Shown here: one piece after another, positions 13,426 through 13,471 of the stretch | Position numbering within the stretch: position 1 is the first letter of the stretch | How the letters are laid out: each line of letters begins with the position of its first letter | Origin: an uncultured Clostridia bacterium | GTDB taxonomy: Bacteria; Bacillota; Clostridia; Oscillospirales; Oscillospiraceae | Length of the DNA stretch: 13,471 bases | Reading direction: 5' to 3' | Assembly (NCBI GenBank): GCA_946006895.1 | Contig: CAMFZO010000019.1 | Location: 1-13,471, forward strand | Notes under the pieces: model-generated | What the model was told of the DNA's origin: nothing | Databases searched by the model: none | The model's input: the letters and a program-made list of their open reading frames with translations, nothing else | Program-made: the position numbers and the translations under genes

Positions 13426-13471
13426 CTGTCTCTTATACACATCTGACGCTGCCGACGAAGGCTTAGGTGTA
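13426..13471. other. Illumina Nextera adapter, i5 index and start of P5 (artefact)
   Basis: Positions 13426-13444 are the 19-bp transposase mosaic end CTGTCTCTTATACACATCT. Positions 13445-13458 (GACGCTGCCGACGA) complete the reverse complement of the Nextera Read 1 adapter. 13459-13466 (AGGCTTAG) is the reverse complement of the standard i5 index CTAAGCCT (S508/N508), and 13467-13471 (GTGTA) begins the reverse complement of the P5 oligo. None of this belongs to the organism. Confidence 0.98.

Noticed and set aside
13426..13444. Tn5/IS50-like 19-bp mosaic end as a mobile-element boundary
   Set aside because: It is followed by synthetic adapter, index and P5 sequence, so it comes from library preparation and not from a transposon in the genome.

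Overview
The window looks like the end of a contig from a Gram-positive, spore-forming anaerobe of the class Clostridia, most likely an Oscillospiraceae-type gut bacterium. The reasons are the moderately high GC content, purine-rich Shine-Dalgarno sites, an uninterrupted sporulation sigma-K gene, ferredoxin-linked keto-acid metabolism (IorA), T-box-type leader structure, and the nusB / Kae1-like / xseA / xseB / ispA gene order. The assignment is by eye; no database was searched. The last 46 bases are not genomic: they are Illumina Nextera adapter plus an i5 index.

Left block (1-5478, minus strand): read in the direction of transcription it is a PaaI-like hotdog thioesterase, then a 141-nt gap with a sigma-A promoter and a stripped-down T-box-like attenuator, then an AMP-forming acyl-CoA ligase, a sodium:solute symporter and indolepyruvate:ferredoxin oxidoreductase alpha subunit (iorA, running off the left edge). 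A second strong promoter sits directly between the symporter stop and iorA. Together the genes suggest import of a carboxylic acid, its activation to a CoA thioester, and interconversion of aryl-pyruvates and arylacetyl-CoAs with ferredoxin. They could serve aromatic amino-acid breakdown or the reverse, assimilation of arylacetates.

Middle block (5479-7816, plus strand): a divergent promoter region drives two overlapping-SD P-loop genes. The first is a CobW/COG0523 (G3E) protein with a CxCC motif and an extremely His-rich insert. The second is a degenerate G3E-like domain that appears fused to a DUF1980/YcgQ-type C-terminal domain. They look like a metal-handling pair. A bidirectional terminator ends this unit.

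Right block (7828-13425, minus strand): a compact, mostly overlapping gene string in the order nusB (only the last 32 codons), a Kae1/TsaD-like paralogue, xseA, xseB, ispA, sigK, DUF5662 and a TraB/GumN-family lipoprotein. It ends at the same bidirectional terminator. A 9-bp hairpin that captures the sigK Shine-Dalgarno sequence sits in one of its two real gaps.

No tRNA, rRNA, CRISPR array, insertion sequence or prophage gene was seen. No stretch over 300 bases lacks a gene; the largest gaps (141 and 169 nt) hold the regulatory elements listed.
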